Part shown: positions 16,270-26,191 of the stretch, piece after piece | Numbering within the stretch: the stretch's first letter is position 1 | Layout of the letters: every line of letters starts with the position of its first letter | Assembly: GCF_023015905.1 (NCBI RefSeq) | Contig: NZ_JALKBD010000013.1 | Coordinates: forward strand, 1 to 64,000 | Direction: 5' to 3' | Length of the DNA stretch: 64,000 nt | Source of the DNA: Arenibacter sp. F20364 | Lineage (GTDB): Bacteria; Bacteroidota; Bacteroidia; Flavobacteriales; Flavobacteriaceae | Made by a program: the position numbers and the translations under genes | The notes under the pieces: generated by a model | Database searches by the model: none | Seen by the model: only the letters and a program-made list of their open reading frames with translations | What the model was told of the DNA's origin: nothing

Positions 16270-18876
16270 ATGGATAGACTTGAAAGGTCCACAAAAAAAA
16301 GATATCTCATCTTTATTGCCAGTATACTTCTGATACTAATTTTAGCTGTTATCGTTTTCCAAAAGAGGATCGACCTTATAACTTCGGATGTAAGTTTAAT
16401 CAATATCGCAGGAAAGCAACGTATGCTGAGCCAGCGTATCTCCAAGCACGTTTTTACCTTGAACCAGGATCAGGGTATTATGGCCAACAAGGTTTATCTT
16501 GATAGCCTAAGGGCTTTAACCTCGGAATGGGAGAGCAATGAGAAATCCCTCATTTTGGTCAACCAACAACGAAGGGATTCGGAAAGAATAGATTCCTTGT
16601 TCACTGCTGCACGTCCCAAGACCACAAAATTATTGGATGCTGCCCTTCAGATCCTGAACAACCCCAATAATCCGGAGGTACTGCAAACCAGTGCCAATAC
16701 CATTAGGGAGTTGGAATCATCCGTCTTAACGAGCACAGACCAAATTGTGTCGGAATATCAATTCCATGCAGAGAAAAATCTCATCAACCTTGACATATTA
16801 ACTTATTTTCTTGCAATAATTGTTGCGCTGGTAATCATTGGTCAATTTACCCTTATCTTATTACCGCTAATAAAAAATCTTAAGAATAAATCCCAATCCC
16901 TACTGCTTGCCAATGAGGAATTGGCCAATTCCAACAAGGGGATTCAAAAAAAAATGGAGCAGGTGAATGCCTTACAGGCCGATCTAAGGATAAGAGAGGA
17001 ACACAACAAAATATTTATAGACCAAGCTCCTAATGCCATGGCCATGTTCGACAACGACATGAGGTTCCTTGCGGCATCAGATCGATGGAGGAGTGATTAT
17101 CAGCTTACGGACAAACAAATTATCGGCAAATCACTATACGAGATTTTTCCAGACATTGAGGATAAATGGAAAAAGGTGCACAAAAATTGTCTGGCAGGGG
17201 CTGTTCATCATGAAGATGAGACCGAGCATAGTTGGCCAGATGGTCGTGTTCAATGGCTTACCTGGGACATAAGACCTTGGTATGTTTCCTCAGACCAAGT
17301 CGGGGGAATTGTCATATATACTTTGGATGTTACCGGCATAAAAGAACATGAAAATGAAAAACTCCGCATTGAGGAGATTTTGAATGAAACCAACCAAGTT
17401 GCTCGAATTGGAACTTGGGAAGTGGATACTATTAGTGGTAAAATCTATTGGAGCCAAGTAACTTGTGAAATACATGAAGTGCCCCATGATTATGTACCCA
17501 ATCTTGAAACTGCCATTAATTTTTTTAAGGAAGGATACAGTAGGGAAAGGATTCAAAAAGCGGTGGCCAATGCCATTGAAAATGGAACTCCCTATGATCT
17601 AGAAGTAGAATTGATTACCGCCAAAGGTAAAAGCCGTTGGGCACGGGCCATTGGGCATGCCGAAATGGTCAATGGACAATGTATTAGGCTTTATGGAGTA
17701 TTCCATAATATAAATGACATAAAAGTTTCACAAAATGCCCTAAACAAGGCCAATGAAGAGCTTAGGGCTATTTTCAATGCAGGCCCAATTTCCATAATAG
17801 GAACGGACTTGAATGGCATTATAACCCATTTCAACCGAGGGGCGGAAATCTTGTTGCAATATTCCCCTTCCGAAATGATCGGCAAAAAAACGCCGGAAAT
17901 TATTCATTTGCGGCCAGAGATAGAAAAACATGGCGAAAAATTGTCCAGCCTGTTTGGTAAGACTATTAGCGGTTTTGATGTATTTGTGGAACATGCCAGG
18001 CGTGACAGTTATGAATCGATGGAGTGGACCTATGTACGTAAAGATGGTTCCCATTTTCCTGTACAGCTGATTACGACCGCTATAAAAGACGTAAATGGAG
18101 AAATTAACGGATTCTTAGGGGTTGCCACGGACATTTCCGAAACTGTGTACAATCGTAAGAAATTGATCGAAACCAAAGAAAACCTTGAAGTCCTTACCAA
18201 AACACTAAAAAACCAAAATCGGCAATTGGCGGATTTTGCCCATATAACCTCCCATAACTTAAGGTCGCCTGTAGGTAACCTACAAACCTTGTCCAGTTTC
18301 TATAAGGTGGCCGAAAGTGACCAAGAACGAAATGAATTATTTGATAAATTTGAAATTGTAATAGACCACCTCTCCTCTACCTTAAACACTATGGTGGAAG
18401 TAATACAGACTACCGATAACAGTGCTAGGGCAACCAAGGAATTATCTTTTGAAAAAACACTTAACAAAACTGTGGAAATAATCTCAAGTCAGATTTCCCA
18501 ATCCGATGCCATCATTAAAAGTGATTTCTCAAAGGCAGCAACCGTGGTATATAATGATATTTATCTTGATAGTATTTTTCTCAATTTAATTTCCAATGCG
18601 ATCAAATACAAATCCGAGGATAGGGTTCCGGAAATTTATCTGGAATCCAAGATTGATGGGGGTAAGACCATTCTGCAGGTCAGTGATAATGGCCTGGGTA
18701 TAAATATGGAAAGACATGGCCATAAATTATTTGGTCTGAACAAAGTTTTCCACAATCATCCTGAGGCAAAAGGGGTTGGACTATATATGACCAAAATACA
18801 GATCGAAGCCATGGGTGGCTCTATTTCGGCTTCTAGCAAAGTGGGAGTAGGAACCACATTTACTATAGTCTTTTAA
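16270..18876 (+). CDS. Membrane sensor histidine kinase: PilJ-type sensor, three PAS domains
   Basis: 868 residues. Membrane helix at about 11-30. Periplasmic PilJ/NIT-like four-helix sensor at about 35-175, with the signature INIAGKQRMLSQRISKHV. Second helix at about 178-200, coiled coil to 240, then three PAS regions at about 245-360, 370-490 and 495-625. HisKA H-box FAHITSHNLRSP with phospho-acceptor His662; HATPase_c with NLISNAIKYK, SDNGLGI and GVGLYMTK. The PilJ-type domain in other bacteria senses nitrate/nitrite or small molecules. No receiver domain is fused and no response regulator is adjacent, so this is an orphan kinase. Ligand unknown. Confidence 0.92.
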   Translation: MDRLERSTKKRYLIFIASILLILILAVIVFQKRIDLITSDVSLINIAGKQRMLSQRISKHVFTLNQDQGIMANKVYLDSLRALTSEWESNEKSLILVNQQRRDSERIDSLFTAARPKTTKLLDAALQILNNPNNPEVLQTSANTIRELESSVLTSTDQIVSEYQFHAEKNLINLDILTYFLAIIVALVIIGQFTLILLPLIKNLKNKSQSLLLANEELANSNKGIQKKMEQVNALQADLRIREEHNKIFIDQAPNAMAMFDNDMRFLAASDRWRSDYQLTDKQIIGKSLYEIFPDIEDKWKKVHKNCLAGAVHHEDETEHSWPDGRVQWLTWDIRPWYVSSDQVGGIVIYTLDVTGIKEHENEKLRIEEILNETNQVARIGTWEVDTISGKIYWSQVTCEIHEVPHDYVPNLETAINFFKEGYSRERIQKAVANAIENGTPYDLEVELITAKGKSRWARAIGHAEMVNGQCIRLYGVFHNINDIKVSQNALNKANEELRAIFNAGPISIIGTDLNGIITHFNRGAEILLQYSPSEMIGKKTPEIIHLRPEIEKHGEKLSSLFGKTISGFDVFVEHARRDSYESMEWTYVRKDGSHFPVQLITTAIKDVNGEINGFLGVATDISETVYNRKKLIETKENLEVLTKTLKNQNRQLADFAHITSHNLRSPVGNLQTLSSFYKVAESDQERNELFDKFEIVIDHLSSTLNTMVEVIQTTDNSARATKELSFEKTLNKTVEIISSQISQSDAIIKSDFSKAATVVYNDIYLDSIFLNLISNAIKYKSEDRVPEIYLESKIDGGKTILQVSDNGLGINMERHGHKLFGLNKVFHNHPEAKGVGLYMTKIQIEAMGGSISASSKVGVGTTFTIVF

Positions 18877-18968
18877 TAACATCAATACTCTGAATTTAGA
18901 AAGATGAAACTCGTTTAAAAGTTAAAAGACTATTAGACTACAAGCAAAAAATAGCAGTTTGCAAAAAC

Positions 18969-19742
18969 TTAAATGGTTTTGGCCTCCTCCCAAAAAACAT
19001 CCATTTCAGATAGCGTCATATCCTTTAAGGCCTTGCCCTTTTCCTTGGCTTTAGCTTCCAAATATTGAAATCTCTTTATGAATTTCTTATTGGTGCGCTC
19101 AAGAGCATTTTCTGGATTGATATTCAGAAAACGGGCATAATTTACCATAGAAAAAAGTACATCCCCAAACTCGGCCTCCATGGCGTCAAGGTTTCCGTCC
19201 TTAACCTCATCTTGGAATTCTTCCAGTTCTTCCTGTACTTTTTCCCATACCTGTTCCGGCTTTTCCCAGTCGAACCCTACCCCTGCCACCTTATCCTGTA
19301 TCCGGTTGGCCTTTACAAGGGCCGGTAAACCATTGGGAACACCTTCCAAAACACTTTTCTTACCCTCCTTTAATTTTATTCTTTCCCAATTCTGCTTTAC
19401 CTCCTCTTCATTTTCAACCACAACATCCCCATAAATATGCGGATGCCTATTAATGAGCTTCTCACAGATGTCATTGGCAACGTCCGCAATGTCGAAATGT
19501 TGGGTTTCACTCCCTATTTTGGCGTAAAAAACTATGTGCAGCAGAACATCTCCCAATTCCTTTTTAATTTCCTCCAAATCATTGTCCAAAATGGCATCTC
19601 CCAATTCATAGGTTTCCTCAATGGTCAAATGCCTTAGTGTTTGCATGGTCTGCTTTTTGTCCCACGGACATTGTGCCCTTAATTCATCCATTATAGTAAG
19701 AAGGCGATCAAAGGCTAGTAATTGGGATTCCCTAGAATTCAT
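18969..19742 (-). CDS. mazG: Nucleoside triphosphate pyrophosphohydrolase MazG
   Basis: 257 residues with two MazG domains. The first has CPWDKKQT and the metal-binding EETYELGDAI followed by KKELGDVLLHIVF. The second has the parallel EELEEFQDEV...EFGDVLFSMVNYAR. It hydrolyses (d)NTPs to NMP and pyrophosphate and is a house-cleaning enzyme. In many flavobacteria, as I recall, mazG sits beside def and the DUF5606 gene; here those genes lie 16 kb away. Confidence 0.94.
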   Translation of the reverse strand: MNSRESQLLAFDRLLTIMDELRAQCPWDKKQTMQTLRHLTIEETYELGDAILDNDLEEIKKELGDVLLHIVFYAKIGSETQHFDIADVANDICEKLINRHPHIYGDVVVENEEEVKQNWERIKLKEGKKSVLEGVPNGLPALVKANRIQDKVAGVGFDWEKPEQVWEKVQEELEEFQDEVKDGNLDAMEAEFGDVLFSMVNYARFLNINPENALERTNKKFIKRFQYLEAKAKEKGKALKDMTLSEMDVFWEEAKTI

Positions 19743-19758
19743 AAAATTTACTTTTCAA

Positions 19759-19766
19759 CAAAAATA
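19759..19766 (-). promoter_or_regulatory. -7 box of mazG
   Basis: Minus-strand TATTTTTG fits TAnnTTTG and lies 17 bases upstream of the mazG ATG. Confidence 0.42.
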
Positions 19767-19847
19767 CAAAGACCGTATGGTTTCAACTGTCGTATGTTTA
19801 GAGTTTTTTAGTTAACTTTATTTCCTTGCATATCTCACCAAACTATT

Positions 19848-21338
19848 ATGACCAATAAAAGAATTGTTTTTCCTATAGCCTTGATTGGCTTGGTTCTCCT
19901 TGCATGGGGGATCCAACAGGATTTGGGAATATTCCAAGGCCATGGTGATATTGGTGGCGTAAAATATAAAGGCTCTATAAAATTCGATCCTTTGGACAGC
20001 ACTTATACTATTTCGGCAAGTGGAACAAATATGTGGTTCATCAATGACCAACTGCATTATGTTTGGAGAAAGATGTCCGGAGATGTTGCCATTGAAGCGG
20101 ATATTGAGTTCTTGGGCAAAGGTGTGGACCCTCATAGAAAAGCCTGCCTAATTATCCGCCAAAGTCTGGAACCCGGTTCGGCCTATGTGGATGTAGCCGT
20201 TCATGGCGATGGTATGGCTGCCATACAGTACAGGGAAGTGGATGGGGATATAACACGGGAGCTTCAATCCAATATTAAATTTCCCAAAAGAGCACGGATC
20301 GACAAGGTAGGCGACTATCTCTTTATGTCCTTATCCGCAGGGCATGGGGCATTAAAATCTTCTGGAGGGGCCATAAAAGTGCCGTTTAAAGCTCCTTTTT
20401 ATATTGGCCTTGGCGTTTGCTCCCATAACAACGATGTCGTGGAAACCGCAAAATTCTCCAATGTACGCATAGAAAAATTGGATGCTGTGCCAGACTCCCA
20501 TAGGAAATTGGAAAGTACTTTGGAAATTATTCCTATAGCCACTCTGGATAGAAAAGTAATCCTACAATCCGAAAAACGTCTGGATGCACCAAATTGGACT
20601 ACAGATGGAAAAAACCTGCTCTATAACAGTATGGGACTACTTTACCAAATACCAGTTGAAGGAGGTGAACCCAGTTTAATTCCGACCGATTTTGCGAAAA
20701 AAATAAACAACGACCATGGCATTTCGCCTGACGGTAAGATATTGGTGATAAGTGATCAGACCGAAACAGGAAAGTCATTGATCTATACGTTACCCATAGA
20801 AGGTGGGGTACCAAAAAAAATAACTCCCAATGGCCCCTCCTATTGGCATGGATGGTCTCCAGATGGCAAAACTTTGGCCTATTGTGCAGCGCGAAATGGC
20901 AATTATGACGTTTACTCCATTCCCGTTACCGGAGGAGAGGAAACCAGATTGACTTCTGCAGCTGGCTTGGATGACGGACCCGATTACTCGCCTGACGGCA
21001 AATACATTTATTTTAATTCTGACCGTAGCGGGACAATGCAGATCTGGCGTATGAAGCCAGATGGAAGCGAACAGGAACAAATTACAACGGATAATTACAA
21101 CGACTGGTTTGCCCACCCCTCCCCGGACGGCAATTGGTTGGTCTATATCTCTTTTGGTCCCGAGGTTCCCGCAAATTTGCACCCCACCAACAAAGACGTC
21201 ATGCTCCGATTACTAAATCTTGAAACCAACGAAACAAAGATAATTGCCAAATTATTTGGTGGACAGGGGTCTATGAATGTACCTTCTTGGTCACCCGATA
21301 GTAGCCGTTTGGCATTCGTTAGCTATCGCCTAAAATAA
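19848..21338 (+). CDS. Exported TolB-like PD40 beta-propeller protein with LamG-like N-domain
   Basis: 496 residues. After a signal or anchor ([17 protein letters not shown]), residues about 35-215 look like a concanavalin/DUF1349-type sandwich ([18 protein letters not shown]). Residues about 235-490 hold PD40 propeller blades with the repeated core SPDGKxxxxxS: [53 protein letters not shown] and [12 protein letters not shown]. Such proteins bind or sense polymers in the periplasm. They are not true TolB, which belongs with tolQRA/pal, absent here. It heads a series of secreted-protein genes. Confidence 0.82.
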   Translation: MTNKRIVFPIALIGLVLLAWGIQQDLGIFQGHGDIGGVKYKGSIKFDPLDSTYTISASGTNMWFINDQLHYVWRKMSGDVAIEADIEFLGKGVDPHRKACLIIRQSLEPGSAYVDVAVHGDGMAAIQYREVDGDITRELQSNIKFPKRARIDKVGDYLFMSLSAGHGALKSSGGAIKVPFKAPFYIGLGVCSHNNDVVETAKFSNVRIEKLDAVPDSHRKLESTLEIIPIATLDRKVILQSEKRLDAPNWTTDGKNLLYNSMGLLYQIPVEGGEPSLIPTDFAKKINNDHGISPDGKILVISDQTETGKSLIYTLPIEGGVPKKITPNGPSYWHGWSPDGKTLAYCAARNGNYDVYSIPVTGGEETRLTSAAGLDDGPDYSPDGKYIYFNSDRSGTMQIWRMKPDGSEQEQITTDNYNDWFAHPSPDGNWLVYISFGPEVPANLHPTNKDVMLRLLNLETNETKIIAKLFGGQGSMNVPSWSPDSSRLAFVSYRLK

Positions 21339-21397
21339 TATTAATACAGTTGAAACAGAAATAATCAAAAAACCGAAAAATGTGTTTAAAAATTAAA

Positions 21398-22426
21398 ATG
21401 ACCCTGAAAAAAATAATCTCTTCGTCCCTACTCCTTATGTTTGTTGGTCTGCTACCTGCTCAGCACGTACTGGAAAAGGCCAATACTTTTTTAAATAGTT
21501 TGTCCGACGAGATAAAAGCCAAAACCCTATTTACTTTAGAGGATTCAGAACGCTATAATATGAATTACGTGCCCATTCCAAGAGAAGGGGCCACCTTTCA
21601 TGATTTTAATGAAGCACAGAAAAAGGCAGCCCTGGATTTGCTAAGGGCCTCCTTGAGTGAAGAAGGTTTTCGCAAGTCCCAAGAAATTATGGAACTGGAA
21701 AAAGTACTAAGGATAATAGAAAACGATGATAACGATAAAATGCCCGATGGCAGGCCCAGACGTGACCCCTTAAATTACCACTTTTGTATTTTTGGCAATC
21801 CATCCAAGGACCAACCATGGGGATGGCGATTTGAAGGCCACCATCTTTCCTTAAATTTTACTTCTTCCAATGGTACAATAAGCTCCTCTACCCCTACCTT
21901 TTTTGGTACAAATCCAGGGATTGTCCGCAGCACGAAATACAAAGGCAAGGAAGTACTTAAAAAAGAGGCCAAACTGGGATTTGCACTTGTAAACTCCCTT
22001 AGCAAGGAACAATTGAAAACTGTTTTGTTTACCGATGTTGCCCCAAGCGACATTCTATCATTGACAAAAAGAAAAGCGGAACAGTTGGAACCATTGGGGC
22101 TTTCATACTCCCACCTGTCCCAAAATCAGCAAAAAACTTTCATGGACCTTTTAGAACTTTACCTTAACAATTATGAGCATGAATTTGCAGCCGGGTTTAG
22201 GGACAAAATAAACAAGTCAGGTATAGATAATCTGTATTTTGCCTGGGCGGGAAGCCTACAGCCCGGTAAGGGCCATTACTTCCGAATTCAGGGTCCTACC
22301 TTACTTATTGAATACGACAACACACAGAACAATGCCAATCACGTACACACGGTGGTTCGAGATCTTACGAATGATTATGGGGAGGATGTATTAAAAGCCC
22401 ACTATGAAAAAGACCACCAACATTGA
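21398..22426 (+). CDS. DUF3500 domain protein, exported
   Basis: Starts at the ATG at 21398, giving the signal MTLKKIISSSLLLMFVGLLPAQ; an ATG 18 bases earlier is possible. The body matches DUF3500: FHDFNEAQKKAALDLLRASL, a central NYHFCIFGNPS...WGWRFEGHHLSLNFT, and a C-terminal HYFRIQGPTLLIEYDNTQNN followed by HVHTVVRD. The clustered His residues suggest a metal site, which is inference. The family has no assigned function and is often found near secreted enzymes. Confidence 0.87.
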   Translation: MTLKKIISSSLLLMFVGLLPAQHVLEKANTFLNSLSDEIKAKTLFTLEDSERYNMNYVPIPREGATFHDFNEAQKKAALDLLRASLSEEGFRKSQEIMELEKVLRIIENDDNDKMPDGRPRRDPLNYHFCIFGNPSKDQPWGWRFEGHHLSLNFTSSNGTISSSTPTFFGTNPGIVRSTKYKGKEVLKKEAKLGFALVNSLSKEQLKTVLFTDVAPSDILSLTKRKAEQLEPLGLSYSHLSQNQQKTFMDLLELYLNNYEHEFAAGFRDKINKSGIDNLYFAWAGSLQPGKGHYFRIQGPTLLIEYDNTQNNANHVHTVVRDLTNDYGEDVLKAHYEKDHQH

Positions 22427-22496
22427 TTGATAGAATATTGGCCTTAACCCATAACTTTAATTATCCCCAATTAGTTCTAAGAATTAAATTTATTAA

Positions 22497-23393
22497 ATGA
22501 AAAAAGTTTTAAATGTATTTTTAACAATACCGATTTTGTTCTCCCTGTCCTGCAAATCACTGCGGACTCCTTTGATTGCCGAGGATGCTAAAGTCCGTTT
22601 GGTTGCCACAGATTATTTTTTTACCGAAGGACCGGCGGTAGCCCCCAACGGGGATGTATATTTTACGGACCAGCCCAACGACCGTATCATAAAGTGGTCT
22701 GATAAGGAGAAAGCCGTATCCGTATATATGGAGCCTTCTGGAAGATCTAACGGACTCTATTTTGACCACCAAGGAAATCTATTGGCTTGTGCAGATGATA
22801 AAAATCAACTTTGGAAAATAGATTCCCAAAAAAACATTACGGTCCTGATCGATGATTTTGAAGGCAAAAAATTAAACGGTCCCAACGATCTTTGGGTCGA
22901 CCCCAAGGGCGGTATCTATTTTACCGACCCTTTCTACAAAAGACCATATTGGACAAGAACAGAACAGGAGATAGAACAACAGCGCGTTTACTATCTTACT
23001 CCAGATCATAAGGATATAATCATTGTAGGTGAAGATTTTGTGAAGCCCAATGGTATTATAGGTAATAAGAAAGGTACGCTTTTATACATTGCCGACATAG
23101 GAGATAAAAAGACCTATTCCTATACCATAAACCCAGATGCCAGCCTAAGCAACAAGACCCTTTTTGCCAATATGGGCTCCGATGGCATGACCATGGACAA
23201 CCGGGGGAACGTATATCTGACAGGAAACGGGGTGACCGTTTTTAATTCCAAAGGGGAACAAATATCGCATATTCCTATTGACCAGAAGTGGACGGCCAAC
23301 GTAACCTTTGGAGGCAAAGACCAAAAAACCCTATTTATTACCGCCATGACCTCCTTGTACACTCTAAAAATGAATGTAAAGGGGATTAGATAG
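22497..23393 (+). CDS. SMP-30/gluconolactonase-like lipoprotein
   Basis: 298 residues; lipobox LFSLSC with Cys19. A six-bladed propeller of the SMP-30/Gluconolactonase/LRE family follows. It has FTEGPAVAPNGDVYFTDQPNDRI with the metal-binding Glu, then PSGRSNGLYFDHQGNLLAC, LNGPNDLWVDPKGGIYFTDP (Asn and Asp ligands), and KPNGIIGNKKGTLLYIADIG. These enzymes hydrolyse sugar lactones with Ca2+ or Zn2+. Lipid anchoring places it in the periplasm or outer membrane. It could complement the 3-keto-sugar pair at the left of the window, but they are 18 kb apart. Confidence 0.88.
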   Translation: MKKVLNVFLTIPILFSLSCKSLRTPLIAEDAKVRLVATDYFFTEGPAVAPNGDVYFTDQPNDRIIKWSDKEKAVSVYMEPSGRSNGLYFDHQGNLLACADDKNQLWKIDSQKNITVLIDDFEGKKLNGPNDLWVDPKGGIYFTDPFYKRPYWTRTEQEIEQQRVYYLTPDHKDIIIVGEDFVKPNGIIGNKKGTLLYIADIGDKKTYSYTINPDASLSNKTLFANMGSDGMTMDNRGNVYLTGNGVTVFNSKGEQISHIPIDQKWTANVTFGGKDQKTLFITAMTSLYTLKMNVKGIR

Positions 23394-23520
23394 AACATTA
23401 TTCTATTTAAGTATTTGCAGCAAGTTTACAACTTATACTCTTAAATCCCTGTTTGCAAATGCTTTCATTTAAGCAGCCTCCTATTATTGACATTTAGAAA
23501 AACAATTAAGATAAACTATT

Positions 23521-23844
23521 ATGAAAAAAGGAATGATTAAAGTAAGCGTTTTGTATCCTAACGGAGAAGGCAAAAATTTTGATATGGATTATTATTGCAA
23601 CCAACATGTACAACTGGTTGGGGAATTATTAGGGGATTCTGTAAAGGCCGCAACTGTAGAGAAAGGACTTGGAGGAGCCATTCCTGGATCACCAGCAACT
23701 TATGCTGCTATGGGCAATTTATATTTTGCAACTATGGATTCTTTTCAAAATTCCTTCGGCCCGAATGCGGAAAAAATTATGGCCGACCTTCCCAATTATA
23801 CCAACATTGAACCTGTTGTTCAAATTAGTGACGTAATGTTATAA
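23521..23844 (+). CDS. EthD family protein
   Basis: 107 residues forming a single ferredoxin-like alpha/beta barrel unit of the EthD type: MIKVSVLYPNGEGKNFDMDY followed by CNQHVQLVGELLGD, with the conserved His, and a C-terminal ADLPNYTNIEPVVQISDV. Members are small dimeric proteins, some tied to ether or quinone metabolism, mostly uncharacterised. No signal peptide, so cytoplasmic. It stands alone, convergent with the DUF5916 gene. Confidence 0.87.
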   Translation: MKKGMIKVSVLYPNGEGKNFDMDYYCNQHVQLVGELLGDSVKAATVEKGLGGAIPGSPATYAAMGNLYFATMDSFQNSFGPNAEKIMADLPNYTNIEPVVQISDVML

Positions 23845-23866
23845 AAAGTTAGGAAAGTGTGCCGCC

Positions 23867-26077
23867 CTAATTCACCAAATCGAACATACGGCTATATTTA
23901 ATAATAATACTATTATTTAAGGGGTCACCCTCCCGTACATTGTAATTATAGACCACGAATAGCCCTGTATTGGCACGTTGCAACCAGCCCAATCGCAAAT
24001 TTACCGCCCAGAGCTCATTGGCCGAATTGTTCTGTACCAAACTCTGAACATATAAATTGGGCCTAAAGGAATAGGTCATTTGGCTACGGAAAATATTCGC
24101 GGTAAAATCGCCCACCGGCAATTGATAGTTGTTGTAAAGGTAGATAAAATCAGAATTAAATTTATCGCCCAAGCGAACACTCAGAGTGGCACTTTCTTGG
24201 TACCGCTTACCCCCGAAAGACCCACCGATTACGGAACGAATATTAACGGAAACCGGCTTGCTCTTATTGGTAAAGAAAACCAATTGGGATTCCGAGTGCC
24301 TATAAGTGCCAGGCAGTACGACAACTCCCTCCGAAATTTCAAAAGGATCCAAAACCCCTTCCGTGGTGAGATTTAGCCCGGTATGGATTTCCATACCACT
24401 TTTAAATTCCCAATGATTATCTATATGGGTATAGCTGGTTTCCTGGAATCCATCAAAATTCCAAAAGCTATTATATGAGATATGCGGCCGTAATTCCAAG
24501 ATTACCGAGTTTTCATCTTTGGGCCTATAGTGATATAGCACCCGTGCCTCAGGCTTTCTAAAAGCGGAGCGCTGCAAAAATCCTACTTCGGGATTAAAGC
24601 CCTCGCCAACTTCGGTATACCCCCCTCCTATTTCCCAGCTGTTCCAAACGTAATCTGTTTTTAGTCTAAAGGAATGCTCATTAATAGTATCCATGGGCCC
24701 ATTGGTACGGGCATAAAAACCGGTCATCCTGGCTTTGCGCCCCAGGCCCAGCTTTCCATCTAGGGCCATAGTACTGTTAAAATCATCATCAAGTCCTATG
24801 CCTGAACGATTAATAAACGCCGCCCCCAAGGCGGACCGCCCTTTGAATTCATGGTTAACGCGAGCTACTGTAAAATTATTCTTCTGAATTCCCGCCTCCT
24901 CGACCTCATCGGTAAACATGGTTAAAAGTCCAACATTGGTTCGGTCCAGTTTTCCGGATAATCTGGCCCCTCCAATTATAGGCACTATGTTTCCATCATC
25001 CCCTATCCCGATACGTCTACTAAAAAACAGATCTACTTCCCCAGGACTCCCCACACTGAACAAGCCTGCATTCTCCAAAAAAAACGGTCGCTTCTCTGGA
25101 AAAAACAAATTAAAACGATCCAGGTTTACCTGTTGCTCATCTACCTCCACCTGGGCAAAATCGGTGTTATAGGTAAGGTCCAAGGTAAGACTAGGAGTAA
25201 TACTAAATTTTATATCCCCACCCACCTCAGGGGTAAATTTTGCCTTCGGATCATTGGCTTCAAAATCTTTTGCCAATTGTCCCAGCACATAGGGAATAAC
25301 CTTTAAATTTTTAGGAGTTTTAAGATTTAGGCCCGTAAGGGTGCCGGCCAAGGAAAGTCTATTTAAGTTAAACCCTATGGGCATGGGGGACCAATAAACA
25401 ATTTCATTGGTCTTCCTGATATTTCTGCGAAAATTAATGCCCCAATCCTTCCCTGGCTGAAATCTTATGGTACGCAATGGAATGGCAAATTCTGCACTCC
25501 ATCCTTCGTCGTGCACTGAAGTCCTGACCTTCCACGACCCATCCCAATTTAAATTAAAGCCACCTATGGTCCCGCCTTGTTGCCTATTTGTATTTTGGTT
25601 GCCCTGACCTTCGTTATCTACTTGGGCATCATATTCCACCCCTAGGGAATTGGTTCCAAAAATAAAGCCGTTCTGATTATCCTTATAAGTATCCACTATA
25701 AAAAGAAAGGCATCGGTATTATCCAACAAAGCATCCCTTCTGGCATCGGAAACTACAAGCCCATCAGGGTCCGAATCATAACAGACCACTGCCAAATAAA
25801 AAGTGTGTTCCGTGTAGGCAATTCTTATCTCCGTGCGTTCGCTGGCCATTTGTCCGTAATTGGGTTGACTTTGTAATAAGTCCCCAAATGGTTTTATCTT
25901 TTGCCAAACTTCATCTTTTAAAATATTCCCATCGATCATAGGATCGGTTTCAATGGGAACTGCAACAGCGGTTGGTCGTATTTGGGTGTCATAATCTAAA
26001 ACTGGCGTTTGGGAAAATCCAATTGTAGAAAAGCATAAAACGGCGAAAAGAACAAAATTTTTTTTTTGGTTGGGCAT
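23867..26077 (-). CDS. DUF5916 outer-membrane protein with CBM9-like N-domain
   Basis: 736 residues. Signal peptide 1-22 (ending IGFSQ). Residues about 35-230 form a CBM9-type carbohydrate-binding domain (PMIDGNILKDEVWQKIKPFGD, then YTEHTFYLAVVCYDSD, with ARRDALLDNTDAF). The rest is DUF5916 with alternating aromatic beta strands typical of an outer-membrane barrel, ending in a phenylalanine-containing strand. It has the plug-like signature EVDEQQVNLDRFNLFFPEKRPFF. Function unknown; probably surface glycan or peptide handling. It has no adjacent transport partner. Convergent with the EthD gene. Confidence 0.85.
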   Translation of the reverse strand: MPNQKKNFVLFAVLCFSTIGFSQTPVLDYDTQIRPTAVAVPIETDPMIDGNILKDEVWQKIKPFGDLLQSQPNYGQMASERTEIRIAYTEHTFYLAVVCYDSDPDGLVVSDARRDALLDNTDAFLFIVDTYKDNQNGFIFGTNSLGVEYDAQVDNEGQGNQNTNRQQGGTIGGFNLNWDGSWKVRTSVHDEGWSAEFAIPLRTIRFQPGKDWGINFRRNIRKTNEIVYWSPMPIGFNLNRLSLAGTLTGLNLKTPKNLKVIPYVLGQLAKDFEANDPKAKFTPEVGGDIKFSITPSLTLDLTYNTDFAQVEVDEQQVNLDRFNLFFPEKRPFFLENAGLFSVGSPGEVDLFFSRRIGIGDDGNIVPIIGGARLSGKLDRTNVGLLTMFTDEVEEAGIQKNNFTVARVNHEFKGRSALGAAFINRSGIGLDDDFNSTMALDGKLGLGRKARMTGFYARTNGPMDTINEHSFRLKTDYVWNSWEIGGGYTEVGEGFNPEVGFLQRSAFRKPEARVLYHYRPKDENSVILELRPHISYNSFWNFDGFQETSYTHIDNHWEFKSGMEIHTGLNLTTEGVLDPFEISEGVVVLPGTYRHSESQLVFFTNKSKPVSVNIRSVIGGSFGGKRYQESATLSVRLGDKFNSDFIYLYNNYQLPVGDFTANIFRSQMTYSFRPNLYVQSLVQNNSANELWAVNLRLGWLQRANTGLFVVYNYNVREGDPLNNSIIIKYSRMFDLVN

Positions 26078-26155
26078 TGTGTTTTTAGTTTGTTGGTATT
26101 GGTTTGGCCTAATACTCTAATATAATAACAATTAAGGATTTAATGGAACAATTTT

Positions 26156-26179
26156 TTAATCTTATCTTTAAAAGATTAA
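26156..26179. repeat. Inverted repeat upstream of the serine hydrolase gene
   Basis: TTAATCTT (26156-26163) and AAGATTAA (26172-26179) are exact inverted copies 8 bases apart, ending 12 bases before the ATG at 26192. It could be an operator, or a chance feature of AT-rich DNA. Confidence 0.35.
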
Positions 26180-26191
26180 TCCAAGAAAATC

